Positions 23,204-31,726 of a stretch of DNA of 33,697 nt are shown one piece after another (positions within the stretch are counted from its first letter, which is position 1; each line of letters opens with the position of its first letter). This DNA is from Neptunicella marina (GTDB lineage Bacteria > Pseudomonadota > Gammaproteobacteria > Enterobacterales > Alteromonadaceae). Location: the NCBI RefSeq assembly GCF_014270035.1, contig NZ_JACNEP010000025.1, positions 1-33,697 on the forward strand. Direction: 5' to 3'. The translations under genes and the position numbers were made by a program. The notes under the pieces were generated by a model. The model searched no databases. It was given only the letters and a program-made list of their open reading frames with translations, and was not told the DNA's origin.

Positions 23204-24256
23204 TTATTTGCCTAAAAAGCGTTCTTCGGCAATGGTATTGGCTACAATATTGGCAGCCGTACCTTCACTTTCAGCACGAGTGAATATTTCAGATAAGGTC
23301 GTGCCAATACCTTCAATATGTTTGCGCATATCTTCAGCTGTACTCTCAATTCGCTGATGGTAAATATCAATTACACCGCCGGCATTGATTACATAATCAG
23401 GCGCATACAAAATACCTTTTGCACGTAACATCTCACCATGCTTCTCTTCAGCTAACTGATTATTTGCTGCACCAGCAACAACTTTTGCTTTAATCGCATC
23501 GATTGTGGAGTCATTGATTGACGCCCCCATTGCACAAGGCGCAAATACATCGCATTCAACGGCATGAATTTCATCCGCGGCGACAACTTTAGCGCCAAAT
23601 TCTTGCTCAGCTTTTGCTACGTTGTCCGGATAAATATCCGCAACAATCAACTTCGCGCCCGCCTTATGCAGATGTTCAGCCAGACGAAAACCCACATGAC
23701 CTAATCCCTGAATGGCAACCGTTACACCCTCAAGAGATGAATTAAACTTATGAGCAACAGATGCTTTTACGCCAACAAAGACACCATAAGCAGTCGATGG
23801 TGCCGGGTTTCCATCTGACGGACTGCCGTCATAACGGAATTTGGCGTTAATACCACTAGCAAAATCAGTACGTTGCGACATCACATGCAAATTTTCTACA
23901 GAGATGCCTGAATCTTCAGCACAAATATATTTACCGCCAAGGCTTTGCACAAAATCCCCCATAGCTAACATCATAGCCTCAGACTTATCCTTGCGTGGAT
24001 CACCGATAATCACCGATTTCCCCCCGCCTTGCGGCAGATTAGCCATTGCTGCTTTATAGGTCATACCTTTGGATAAACGAAGCACATCTTTTAACGCTTC
24101 TTCGCTGTTGGCATACGGCCACATACGGCAACCGCCAAGTGATGGACCCAAATTTGTGTTGTGCACAGCAATAATTGCTTTTAATCCTGATGCATTATCC
24201 TGATAAAATGCAACGTGCTCATGGCCGTCGAATGCATTGTGTTCAAATACTGACAT
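23204..24256 (-). CDS. Leu/Phe/Val-type amino acid dehydrogenase
   Basis: A 350-residue NAD-dependent oxidative deaminase of the Glu/Leu/Phe/Val dehydrogenase superfamily. The N-terminal catalytic domain has GPSLGGCRMWPY, KGMTYKAAMANLPQGGGKSVI (both conserved lysines) and ICAEDSGIS. The C-terminal Rossmann domain contains VAIQGLGHVGFRLAEHL, binding NAD, and the late VINAGGVIDIYHQ. Length and motifs best fit leucine dehydrogenase, converting branched-chain amino acids to 2-oxo acids; phenylalanine dehydrogenase cannot be excluded. It faces away from an Lrp/AsnC gene that likely regulates it. The ffs promoter sits directly behind its stop. Confidence 0.88.
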   Translation of the reverse strand: MSVFEHNAFDGHEHVAFYQDNASGLKAIIAVHNTNLGPSLGGCRMWPYANSEEALKDVLRLSKGMTYKAAMANLPQGGGKSVIIGDPRKDKSEAMMLAMGDFVQSLGGKYICAEDSGISVENLHVMSQRTDFASGINAKFRYDGSPSDGNPAPSTAYGVFVGVKASVAHKFNSSLEGVTVAIQGLGHVGFRLAEHLHKAGAKLIVADIYPDNVAKAEQEFGAKVVAADEIHAVECDVFAPCAMGASINDSTIDAIKAKVVAGAANNQLAEEKHGEMLRAKGILYAPDYVINAGGVIDIYHQRIESTAEDMRKHIEGIGTTLSEIFTRAESEGTAANIVANTIAEERFLGK

Positions 24257-24389
24257 GATTGACCTTAAATCAACTGTAGGGTTGTTAATGAAGGCGTATA
24301 TTAGCTCATTTAACTGAGGACAGATTTTGCATATTGATCGATAAGCGAAGTTTTAAAGAAAACTAATTTTTCTCATTTGAAAAGTAATA

Positions 24390-24405
24390 TAGGATTAGTA
24401 TCCTA
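24390..24405. promoter_or_regulatory. Operator-like palindrome between the amino acid dehydrogenase and lrp
   Basis: TAGGAT-TAGT-ATCCTA is a perfect 6-bp inverted repeat in the 217-bp divergent intergenic region. A second, GATGC/GCATC (24424-24442), lies closer to the lrp start. Divergent Lrp/AsnC regulators usually bind between themselves and their target, so these are candidate binding sites; they are not a clear match to the E. coli Lrp consensus. Confidence 0.35.
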
Positions 24406-24473
24406 ATAATTTAGATTGAATAAGATGCATTTTTTAAGCATCCTACTTCCACTTTAATATTCTGTTAATAAAA

Positions 24474-24938
24474 ATGAAACTCGATAAATTTGATAAACAA
24501 ATACTGCGTACCCTGCAACAGAATGCGACTATTTCGATGGCTGAACTTAGCGTTCACGTCGGTTTATCCCATACCCCATGCTGGCGACGCGTAAAGCGTC
24601 TGGAAAGCGAAGGTATTATTCTTCGCAAAGTGACGTTACTGAGCAATAAAAAGCTCAATCTTGGTGTTAGTGTGTTTATTTATGTCTCATTGAAAAATCA
24701 TGATGAGGGTGCGCTAAATAAATTTGAAAGTGCGGTGCAGGACATAGATGAAATAGTTGAATGCCACACCACAAGTGGCGATAAAGATTACCTGCTTAAA
24801 GTCGTGGTAGAAAGCATTGAAGAATACGAGCATTTACTTAAAAGTAAACTTACCCATTTACCTAACGTAGATCACCTGAGTTCCACCTTTGCATTAAAAC
24901 AAGTTAAGTACACCACCGAACTTCCAATTAAAGGTTAA
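24474..24938 (+). CDS. Lrp/AsnC family transcriptional regulator
   Basis: A 154-residue feast/famine regulator. The N-terminal winged helix-turn-helix (about 1-62) reads LDKFDKQILRTLQQNATISMAELSVHVGLSHTPCWRRVKRLE, with the recognition helix SHTPCWRRVKRL. The C-terminal RAM domain (about 68-150) includes VECHTTSGDKDYLLKVVVES and binds amino-acid effectors while building octamers. Position, divergent to the amino acid dehydrogenase, suggests it senses leucine or a similar amino acid and controls that gene. The DUF1415 gene starts 2 nt after its stop. Confidence 0.93.
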   Translation: MKLDKFDKQILRTLQQNATISMAELSVHVGLSHTPCWRRVKRLESEGIILRKVTLLSNKKLNLGVSVFIYVSLKNHDEGALNKFESAVQDIDEIVECHTTSGDKDYLLKVVVESIEEYEHLLKSKLTHLPNVDHLSSTFALKQVKYTTELPIKG

Positions 24939-24940
24939 AC

Positions 24941-25492
24941 GTGAGCACTAATTATAGTGGCGTCGAGTCAGCAGTATGGCGCTGGCTCGATGAGGCCGTT
25001 ATTAAACTCAACCTTTGCCCTTTTGCTCATCAGCCACGACAACAAAATAAAATTAAATTGGTATGCACACAAGCTGTTGAACCTGATGATATTTTGCAGC
25101 ATTTATTTAGCGAACTGATGTTTCTGCAACAAACGCCAGCTACAGATACGACTTTATTAGTTTTAACAGAAGCGCTTGAAGATTTTTATAATTACAACCA
25201 GTTTTTAGATGAATGCGATCGCTTACTGGTTAACGAGGGATTGGTTGGTGAATTCCAAATCGCCAGCTTCCACCCAGACTATCAGTTTGCTGGCACCGAA
25301 AAACAGGATAGAGAAAACTTCACCAACCGTTCCCCCTACCCTATTTTGCATTTGATTCGGGAACAACAACTGGAAGATGAAATCGCACGTTATCCAAACG
25401 TTGAATTAATACCTGAACGGAATATTCAGAAACTGTCTTCATTAAACGAACAACAAATGCGGGCTATTTTTGGTAAACAATTTAAAAGGTAA
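24941..25492 (+). CDS. DUF1415 family protein
   Basis: A 183-residue protein of the DUF1415 family. Recognised segments are AVWRWLDEAVIKLNLCPFAHQPR, with the conserved Cys-Pro-Phe, the middle FLDECDRLLV and FQIASFHPDYQFAGTEKQDRENFTNRSPYPILHLIRE. The end is I-P-E-R-N-I-x-K-L. Function is unknown; no signal peptide, so cytosolic. The start is GTG 24941, two bases after lrp, with AAAGG inside the lrp end as its ribosome-binding site. The pair is therefore co-transcribed. Confidence 0.88.
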   Translation: MSTNYSGVESAVWRWLDEAVIKLNLCPFAHQPRQQNKIKLVCTQAVEPDDILQHLFSELMFLQQTPATDTTLLVLTEALEDFYNYNQFLDECDRLLVNEGLVGEFQIASFHPDYQFAGTEKQDRENFTNRSPYPILHLIREQQLEDEIARYPNVELIPERNIQKLSSLNEQQMRAIFGKQFKR

Positions 25493-25517
25493 AAAAAGTG
25501 CGGCACTAAGCCGCACT
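25490..25517 (-). terminator. Intrinsic terminator of the GNAT-C39 gene (also after DUF1415)
   Basis: AGTGCGGC (25497-25504) and GCCGCACT (25510-25517) form a perfect 8-bp stem with a 5-nt loop. On the minus strand seven or eight U follow. The plus strand lacks a U-tract, so it is mainly a minus-strand terminator. The gap to 25717 holds nothing else I can support. Confidence 0.75.
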
Positions 25518-25717
25518 AACAACAAAACACACAGAATTTAGGGAAAACACACATTACTATGTAGACCATCACACATCCTTAAACAAACATGTAAACATTT
25601 TGTAAAGGACGTTAACAACATACCGTATTGCACTATAATCGCAAACCTCAAATCTTAATCAAAATACATACTAACCTTATGATTTTTAATCGTACTTTTA
25701 ATCAAAACCTATTCGAA

Positions 25718-26821
25718 TTATTTGCTTGATAAAATTATCGCAGTACGCAAACGGGATGAACCAAAAATAGACATTCGATCAAAATCCTGGCGGGCAATCG
25801 GCAAAAACTGGCAATCTAACACGTCCTGGTGCTTTTCATCCGGATCTGGATCATGCACATAAAAACATCCTTCATCGTAACCTGTTACCGCCACCCAGTG
25901 CGGTGCTTTTTTGCGATCCATGCGATAGGTACTGATTAAGATAATCGGCACAAACCCTTTGTCGCAGGCATCAGCTAAAGTTGCCTGATCAATATTTTGA
26001 TTGTGAAAAGGTATCTTTAATCGTTTGGCGTCTGCGACAAAGTCATTATGTACTTGCTCAATAATCTGCTTTTTATCGGCATCACGCACACCATCAATAA
26101 AGAGTGGACCTTGTTGATTTATCCATATTTCACTTTTAAATCCACGGTTATGGGCTGCAATAGCTAAACCAACAGGGTGACAACCACCATGTCCGGAGGT
26201 CATAAAAATTGTGGTAGCTTCTCGCCATATCTGTAACTCGTCACTAATTTGCGCTATGTATTGCTTCTGCAAGCCTGACATCGCCATCATTAATGAGGCG
26301 GGTCCACAGGTGAACGGCGTTTGTTGCCGATACCAGGGCAGCATGGTTTTAACCGCGGTACTTTTTGCACGTCGAATACGTTTCTGCATTCGAAGCGCAT
26401 CACTGTGATCTTCATAATAATCATTAATCAAACCAAACTTGCGATAACCAAAATATCGATAAAAATCGATAGCACTTTGATTGTTTTGCGCCACTTCCAG
26501 TCGGATATAAAATGCCTCGCGCTCCTGCGCTGCAGATTCTGCAGATTGCATTAAGGTGGCACCACAGCCCTGGCGACGAAAAGCTTCATCTACAGCAATG
26601 GAATACAGTCTCGCAAGTTGTGTCCCTTGATGGAAAATAACAAGAACATAACCAACACACTTTCCACTGTAGGTCGCGACCAAAAAAACAGCTTTTTCAC
26701 TGGTTAAAAATCGGCGCAAACTGCGGCGTGACAATCGATCGACGGTGAAACATTGCTGTTCCAGCAACACCAGCTGTTCTAAATGTTGTTTGCCTGCTTT
26801 TTCAATTTGAAAGGTTTTCAA
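25718..26821 (-). CDS. GNAT acetyltransferase - peptidase C39-like fusion
   Basis: A 367-residue two-domain protein. Residues 1-150 form a GNAT N-acetyltransferase: LARLYSIAVDEAFRRQGCGATLMQSAE, with the acetyl-CoA loop R83-Q-G-C-G87, and NDYYEDHSDALRM at its end. Residues 158-365 form a papain-fold, C39-like domain: the nucleophile C172 in PFTCGPASL, H308 in APHWVAVTGYD and D324 in YVHDPD. No signal peptide or membrane span, so it acts in the cytosol. The combination suggests acetylation and cleavage or trimming of a peptide. It is close to a RimK-like ligase and a second, similar GNAT, and divergent from the RMD1 gene. Confidence 0.88.
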   Translation of the reverse strand: MKTFQIEKAGKQHLEQLVLLEQQCFTVDRLSRRSLRRFLTSEKAVFLVATYSGKCVGYVLVIFHQGTQLARLYSIAVDEAFRRQGCGATLMQSAESAAQEREAFYIRLEVAQNNQSAIDFYRYFGYRKFGLINDYYEDHSDALRMQKRIRRAKSTAVKTMLPWYRQQTPFTCGPASLMMAMSGLQKQYIAQISDELQIWREATTIFMTSGHGGCHPVGLAIAAHNRGFKSEIWINQQGPLFIDGVRDADKKQIIEQVHNDFVADAKRLKIPFHNQNIDQATLADACDKGFVPIILISTYRMDRKKAPHWVAVTGYDEGCFYVHDPDPDEKHQDVLDCQFLPIARQDFDRMSIFGSSRLRTAIILSSK

Positions 26822-27025
26822 TTTATTACTCTAAACAACCGAAAATTTATTTAATAATGACCACAAAACGCGCAAAGCATACGCCTGAATTTAGCGAAAA
26901 AATATAGTGTGAATAAAAGATTTTTACCCAGCCAAATCGTCAAATATTTATTTATAAAAACTATCGACAGTTTAATAACTTAGGACTATCTTATCTCAAG
27001 TTAAACCGCATATCAGGAAAGCTCT

Positions 27026-27823
27026 ATGAGCTTCTGCAACGACAGAGTTTCAGCAATCAATCTCGGCAATCTCTTTACCGACAATGAACATTACAAATCA
27101 CTATTAGATAATGAACGTGGCACACGTTACCGGGATGCATTACACATTGCATTACCTGGTGGTGAAGCGTGGATATTTGATTATGGTGTACTTATATTTT
27201 GGGCCGTGAGTGAAGACGAGCGTATGGCGTTATTTAATCGCCTGCAGTTTGATCACGCCAGTCTCAAAGCAGACGAACAAGAGCATTTTCGATTTGAAGC
27301 GCAGGGTACTGATTTCAAAATCAGTCAGGACAAAATTGTACTGACAAATGATGACAAACTAACCCGTCTGGCAATTAGTCATGCGTTAGCTCAGTCGTTG
27401 AAGTTAAATGAATATGAGTCACAAGCCCAGCGCACAATACAGGATAACGCCCATTTACCCAAAACGCTGGCTAACAGTGGGAAAATAAGTCTGTCGCGCA
27501 AAGAAATTGCCAAAATTCGCGGTCATTTATTCAGCACAAAAAGCGACATTATTCTGCATTACGAATTACTGGATACACCCAACTTTTTTTGGGAATATCC
27601 GGAGTATGAAGCTACCTACAACATCGCAGCACGCTATTTAGAAATTCACCCGCGAGTTGAGATTTTGTCCAAAAAGCTGGCTACCATTCATGAGCTTTTC
27701 GATATGTTAGCCGATGAACAAAAACACCAACATTCAGCCTTTCTGGAATGGATCATTATCATTCTGATTGCGTTTGAAATTGTGATGTTTGGTGCACAGG
27801 AATTGCAAACACTGCTGGGTTAA
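27026..27823 (+). CDS. RMD1/YagE family (DUF155) membrane-anchored protein
   Basis: A 265-residue protein of the RMD1/DUF155 family, known from yeast Rmd1 and widespread in bacteria. The pattern is an N-terminal domain (about 40-85: LHIALPGGEAWIFDYGVLIFWAV) and the conserved HYELLDTPNFFWEYPEYEATYNIAARYLEIHPRVEILSKKL, followed by HELFDMLADEQKHQHSAFLEW, with a C-terminal membrane span at about 244-262. The biochemical role is unknown. It lies between the two minus-strand parts of the ligase/GNAT/C39 island, starting divergently from the fusion gene and converging on the second GNAT. Confidence 0.85.
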   Translation: MSFCNDRVSAINLGNLFTDNEHYKSLLDNERGTRYRDALHIALPGGEAWIFDYGVLIFWAVSEDERMALFNRLQFDHASLKADEQEHFRFEAQGTDFKISQDKIVLTNDDKLTRLAISHALAQSLKLNEYESQAQRTIQDNAHLPKTLANSGKISLSRKEIAKIRGHLFSTKSDIILHYELLDTPNFFWEYPEYEATYNIAARYLEIHPRVEILSKKLATIHELFDMLADEQKHQHSAFLEWIIIILIAFEIVMFGAQELQTLLG

Positions 27824-27835
27824 GCCAGCAGTGTT
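27808..27835. terminator. Convergent hairpin between RMD1 and GNAT genes
   Basis: AACACTGCTGG (27808-27818) pairs perfectly with CCAGCAGTGTT (27825-27835) around a 6-nt loop, overlapping the RMD1 stop codon and just before the GNAT stop. U-tracts are short, but the 11-bp stem can serve both convergent transcripts. Confidence 0.6.
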
Positions 27836-27836
27836 A

Positions 27837-28286
27837 CTAATCTAAATTTGCTGCCATTTTAAGTGCAGCTTCACCATCCTGATAATAATCTTCAATGGTC
27901 TTAACCGGACTAAAGCCAAATTTTCGATATAACTGCTGCACAACGTGATGCGAGTTACGCACTTCAAGCACCGCTTTGTCATATCCAAGTTGTTTTACAT
28001 CACTTAGAGCGGCATTAAGCAATTTATTGCCAATTTGCAAACCACGGCTTTCAGCTAACACCGCCAATGAGTACAAACGTGCCGGGCGTGGGTGTTTAGG
28101 TACAAACATCAACGCATAGCCCAGCACATTGCCCTGATATTCTGCCAACCAAACACGGGTTTTACCCTTTGACAGTAAATAACGCATTTGGCGGCGGGGA
28201 ATTTTATCGGTTACAAAACATTGATTTTCGACATTCAGCAAGGCACTGGCATCATCAAGTGATGCCAGTCGAATAACAACATCCAT
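27837..28286 (-). CDS. GNAT family N-acetyltransferase (paralogue of the fused GNAT)
   Basis: A 149-residue single-domain acetyltransferase. The fold markers are ARLYSLAVLAESRGLQIGNKLLNAAL (acetyl-CoA loop) and AVLEVRNSHHVVQQLYRKFGF. It closely resembles the GNAT half of the nearby fusion: ARLYSLAV against ARLYSIAV, PRRQMRYLL against SRRSLRRFL, and DYYQDGEAALKM against DYYEDHSDALRM. The two are thus duplicates within one locus. The start ATG overlaps the RimK-like stop by one base (TAATG), indicating translational coupling and a shared task. The substrate amine is unknown, plausibly the product of the ligase. Confidence 0.9.
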   Translation of the reverse strand: MDVVIRLASLDDASALLNVENQCFVTDKIPRRQMRYLLSKGKTRVWLAEYQGNVLGYALMFVPKHPRPARLYSLAVLAESRGLQIGNKLLNAALSDVKQLGYDKAVLEVRNSHHVVQQLYRKFGFSPVKTIEDYYQDGEAALKMAANLD

Positions 28287-29752
28287 TAGTCGCGGCCACG
28301 CTGTTCAAGGCGTTGTGCAAATTCCTGCATAATAATTTTATACAGCTCTTTACCCAGATATTTATCTTCTACTTTGCTATCGATGCTAGGGTTATCGTTT
28401 ACTTCAATCACGTAAACCTGACTCCCCTTCTGTTTAATATCCACACCATACAAGCCGCGACCGATAATAGAGCAGGCACTCATGGCAGCGTCTAACACCA
28501 CTTTAGGTACTTCAAAGGTCGGTAAAGTTTCGAAGCCACCCGATGAAAAACGTTTAGAGCCATGGTTGTATATTTGCCAATGCTTACGCGCCATATGATA
28601 ACGACACGCATAAATGGGACGACCATTTAATACACCAATTCGCCAGTCAAAATCTGTGTATAAAAACTCTTGCACCAACACCAATGCTGTATGTTGGAAT
28701 AACTCGTCCAATTTAGCTTTCAATTCATCACGGCTTTCGACTTTAAATACACCTTTTGAAAACGCCCCTTCCGGCATTTTTAGCACCATTGGGTAACTAA
28801 ATTCGCTTTCCAGCATATCTAACTCTGTGTCAGAACTCGCCGTTACTACCTTAGTTTTTAACGAGGGTACTTTGTTATAGCTAAACGCATCATGCAAAAA
28901 CACCTTATTACAGCAACGCAAAATAGAGGTGTAATCGTCAATCACCACTAAACCTTCCTGCTCAGCTTTACGGGCCAGACGATAAGTGTGGTGATCAATT
29001 GCGGTTGTCTCGCGAATAAATAACGCATCGTACTGTGCAATCTGACTAAACCTCGTCGCTGTTACGGTTTCCGCGTGAATACCTTCTTTTGCCGCGGCTT
29101 TAATAAATAGTTTTATCGCATCTTTATCACTTGGCGGGTGGGTTTCATTAGGATCAACCAAAATAGCCAAATCCCAGCGTAAACGTTTTTCACGGCTACC
29201 ATGTCGCCAGCTATCTTGAGTAAAAGACACTAAGCGCTGATTAAATAATTCAAACTGGGTGGCATCTAACTGGCCTACCGCACCACGCGCAACTTCAATG
29301 CGCAAACCATGCTGGTCTTTAGACAGGTTTAAAACCAACACCGGCGACGGGTATTTTTCAAAAACCTGTCTTGCGACTTTGCGCCACTCCGTTTGTTCCA
29401 CCCAGCCAAAATAAGCCATCACACTGATTGATTCGCCTTCAGCAATATCACCAATCTGATCGGTCGGTAAACGCAATAAAATCCCGGACAAGCTGTCGTT
29501 TGCCATTTCACGTAAGTCGTTGATAGTACTAACACTTGGCAACACTTTGTGCTGACGTGCTTCGGCCAGTAATGAGCAATAATACCCGCGGCTTAAGTAG
29601 TGCTCTGTATCACACAGGTTAATAATGCGTGTTTTAGGCTCATTTAATTTGGGGTAGTCAGCTAAATAGGTTTGAAAACTGATTACCGTCAGGTCATCAG
29701 GTACATTAACACTTTCGGTATTGTCGGCCACAATAATGGTTTTAATCATCAT
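28286..29752 (-). CDS. RimK-like ATP-grasp ligase with RLAN-type N-terminal domain
   Basis: A 488-residue protein. The N-terminal half (about 1-180) is an alpha/beta domain of the kind called RLAN, found fused to RimK-like ATP-grasp enzymes. The C-terminal half (about 265-485) is the ATP-grasp fold: VLKMPEGAFSKGVFKV (ATP-binding Lys and flexible loop), LVQEFLYTDFDWRIGVL, YGVDIKQKG and the metal-binding VIEVNDNPSID. Such enzymes join amino acids or peptides by ATP-driven amide formation. It is clearly not RimK itself (about 300 aa, S6-glutamate ligase). The start is ATG 29752 or 29749, after TGGA; the in-frame TTG at 29785 lacks an SD. It leads the coupled pair with GNAT. Confidence 0.9.
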   Translation of the reverse strand: MMIKTIIVADNTESVNVPDDLTVISFQTYLADYPKLNEPKTRIINLCDTEHYLSRGYYCSLLAEARQHKVLPSVSTINDLREMANDSLSGILLRLPTDQIGDIAEGESISVMAYFGWVEQTEWRKVARQVFEKYPSPVLVLNLSKDQHGLRIEVARGAVGQLDATQFELFNQRLVSFTQDSWRHGSREKRLRWDLAILVDPNETHPPSDKDAIKLFIKAAAKEGIHAETVTATRFSQIAQYDALFIRETTAIDHHTYRLARKAEQEGLVVIDDYTSILRCCNKVFLHDAFSYNKVPSLKTKVVTASSDTELDMLESEFSYPMVLKMPEGAFSKGVFKVESRDELKAKLDELFQHTALVLVQEFLYTDFDWRIGVLNGRPIYACRYHMARKHWQIYNHGSKRFSSGGFETLPTFEVPKVVLDAAMSACSIIGRGLYGVDIKQKGSQVYVIEVNDNPSIDSKVEDKYLGKELYKIIMQEFAQRLEQRGRD

Positions 29753-30044
29753 ATTTTCCAGTCGATGATGTCGAATAAACGCCAAGACAACATTGTCTTA
29801 GCAACTTAACTATCCTGTATTCAACCAGTGGCGCCGTTTAAACGTTTCCCTTCGAACGCTGTTATTTAAGATGTCATATCTCATTCCACAGCGGGATATT
29901 TTGCAGCTATTTATCACTGATTTTAGTACTGCACAATAGGCGGGATAAAAAATAAATTAAACCGCGTATTTTAGGTTAGTTTAGAAAATATAAGATAACT
30001 AAAAAATGTCAGTTTTTTGAATATTAACAATTTAATTCAATAAT

Positions 30045-30206
30045 TTACTTATTTAAGCCAAGCTGGAAATTCGACTGTTTTGTATTGCGACAGCGATGAG
30101 AACAGTACTTAACTTCCTGCCAATGTCGTTGCCACTTTTTACGCCACACAAACTCGCGCTGACAAACGGGACAAACTTTCCGTGGTAAATCCGACTTTTT
30201 AATCAT
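30045..30206 (-). CDS. DUF2256 small zinc-ribbon-like protein
   Basis: A 53-residue protein too short for usual gene calling. It begins [19 protein letters not shown] and continues with WRKKW and VKYCSHRCR, giving a Cys-x2-Cys and a Cys-x3-Cys pair (C12, C15, C35, C39) that should bind one zinc. This is the DUF2256 pattern, and DUF2256 genes are frequent neighbours of cryptochrome/photolyase genes. Its ATG overlaps the photolyase stop (ATGA), so it is translationally coupled. Role unknown; a nucleic-acid or protein partner of the photolyase is a guess. The gap 30207-upstream is none; the gap 29786-30044 shows only AT-rich promoter-like DNA for the ligase gene. Confidence 0.85.
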   Translation of the reverse strand: MIKKSDLPRKVCPVCQREFVWRKKWQRHWQEVKYCSHRCRNTKQSNFQLGLNK

Positions 30207-31726
30207 CTCAGCTCGTTTAAAAAGCGCTCAGCATCAAGCTCAATCTCACGCTTTTTGTCATCCGACATACGATCATAGGTTTTGTACATCATTCCTAAAC
30301 GATGATTACTGGCTAATTTGCCCCTATTACGTGCTAAAAAATCCCAGTAAAGATAATTAAAAGGACAGGCCGACTTACCATTTTTCACGGTCACTTTGTA
30401 ATCGCAGTGCTGGCAATAATCCGACATTTTGTTGATATAACTACCTCCCGCCGCATAAGGCTTACTGGCAAGATAACCACCATCGGCAAACAGTATCATC
30501 CCTGTCACGTTGGGTAATTCGACCCACTCATAAGCATCAGCATAAACCAGTAAATACCAGTTATTGACTTGTTCGGGACTTAGCCCGGCCAGCAATGCAA
30601 AATTGCCTAACACCATTAGTCGTTGAATATGATGAGCGTAAGCATTTTGTTTTGTGTCAGAAATACATTGGCGCATGCAATTCATTTTTGTATCTGCATC
30701 CCAGTAAAACTGTGGCAACTTCCGGTTAGCGTTAAAGAAATTCTGCTGAGCGTATTCCGGCATTTTTAACCAATAAATTCCGCGCACATATTCACGCCAC
30801 CCCAAAATTTGACGGATAAAGCCTTCAACCGAGTTAAGCGGTGCTTCTCTATTGTAATAAGCCTGTTCAGCCGCCCTTATGCACTCCATTGGCTGCAATA
30901 AACCACAGTTTAAATAGAAACTAATATGTGAGTGATACATCCATGGCTCACCTTCTAACATGGCATCCTGATAGTCGCCAAATAAACACAAACGCTGCTC
31001 AATAAACTGTTGTAAAACCTGCAATGCTTGTTCCCGAGTTACCGCAAAATGGAATGGCATAAGGTCGCCAAAGTGATTAGGGAAACGTTCAGCTACCAGC
31101 TGAATAACATCTTGTGTAGTGGGATCTAGTGGTGTAATACAAGGCTGAGGCATAAACAAATCGCGTTTGGGTGGCTGCCGATTTTCAGCGTCATAATTCC
31201 ACTTACCGCCAACGGGCTGCTCCCCCTCCATTAGAATGAAATATTTTTTACGCATGTCTCGGTAAAAATACTCCATACGCAATGACGAACGTTGTTTTGC
31301 CCATCTTGCAAATTCCTGTTGCGAACATAAAAACCGGAGGTCGTCTTTTATCTCTACATCTAGTTTAAGTACTTGTTGCCATTGCTGAATATCCTGTAAA
31401 ACCCGATATTCGCCCGGATGAGTAACAACCACTTTATTGATATTGTATAGCTCACAGCAACCCTCTACTTCCCCCCTTAACGAACCACGATTATTGTGAT
31501 CATCAAAATGTGTATAGTGAACCCTGTAACCCGCTTGTGTAAGTTCTTTTGCAAAATGTCGCATCGCCGAAAATAAAAACGCGATTTTCTTTTTATGGTG
31601 TTTTACATAAGTTGCTTCATCCCACACTTCAGCCATTAAAATAATATCATTGGCTTTGTCGGCATCCTTCAGGCTTGAAATCGACTCTGATAACTGGTCC
31701 CCCAAAACAACCCGCAATACTGTCAT
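30203..31726 (-). CDS. FeS-containing bacterial cryptochrome/(6-4) photolyase (PhrB type)
   Basis: A 507-residue flavoprotein of the FeS-BCP group, which repairs UV (6-4) photoproducts with blue light. The N-terminal antenna domain (about 1-130) starts [11 protein letters not shown]. The C-terminal FAD domain has [19 protein letters not shown] and [23 protein letters not shown]. Cys350, Cys438, Cys441 and Cys454 stand at the four positions that hold the [4Fe-4S] cluster in Agrobacterium PhrB, and H366 matches its key repair histidine. Length is the same as PhrB. It overlaps the SDR upstream and DUF2256 downstream by four bases each, so the three genes form one operon. Confidence 0.95.
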   Translation of the reverse strand: MTVLRVVLGDQLSESISSLKDADKANDIILMAEVWDEATYVKHHKKKIAFLFSAMRHFAKELTQAGYRVHYTHFDDHNNRGSLRGEVEGCCELYNINKVVVTHPGEYRVLQDIQQWQQVLKLDVEIKDDLRFLCSQQEFARWAKQRSSLRMEYFYRDMRKKYFILMEGEQPVGGKWNYDAENRQPPKRDLFMPQPCITPLDPTTQDVIQLVAERFPNHFGDLMPFHFAVTREQALQVLQQFIEQRLCLFGDYQDAMLEGEPWMYHSHISFYLNCGLLQPMECIRAAEQAYYNREAPLNSVEGFIRQILGWREYVRGIYWLKMPEYAQQNFFNANRKLPQFYWDADTKMNCMRQCISDTKQNAYAHHIQRLMVLGNFALLAGLSPEQVNNWYLLVYADAYEWVELPNVTGMILFADGGYLASKPYAAGGSYINKMSDYCQHCDYKVTVKNGKSACPFNYLYWDFLARNRGKLASNHRLGMMYKTYDRMSDDKKREIELDAERFLNELR

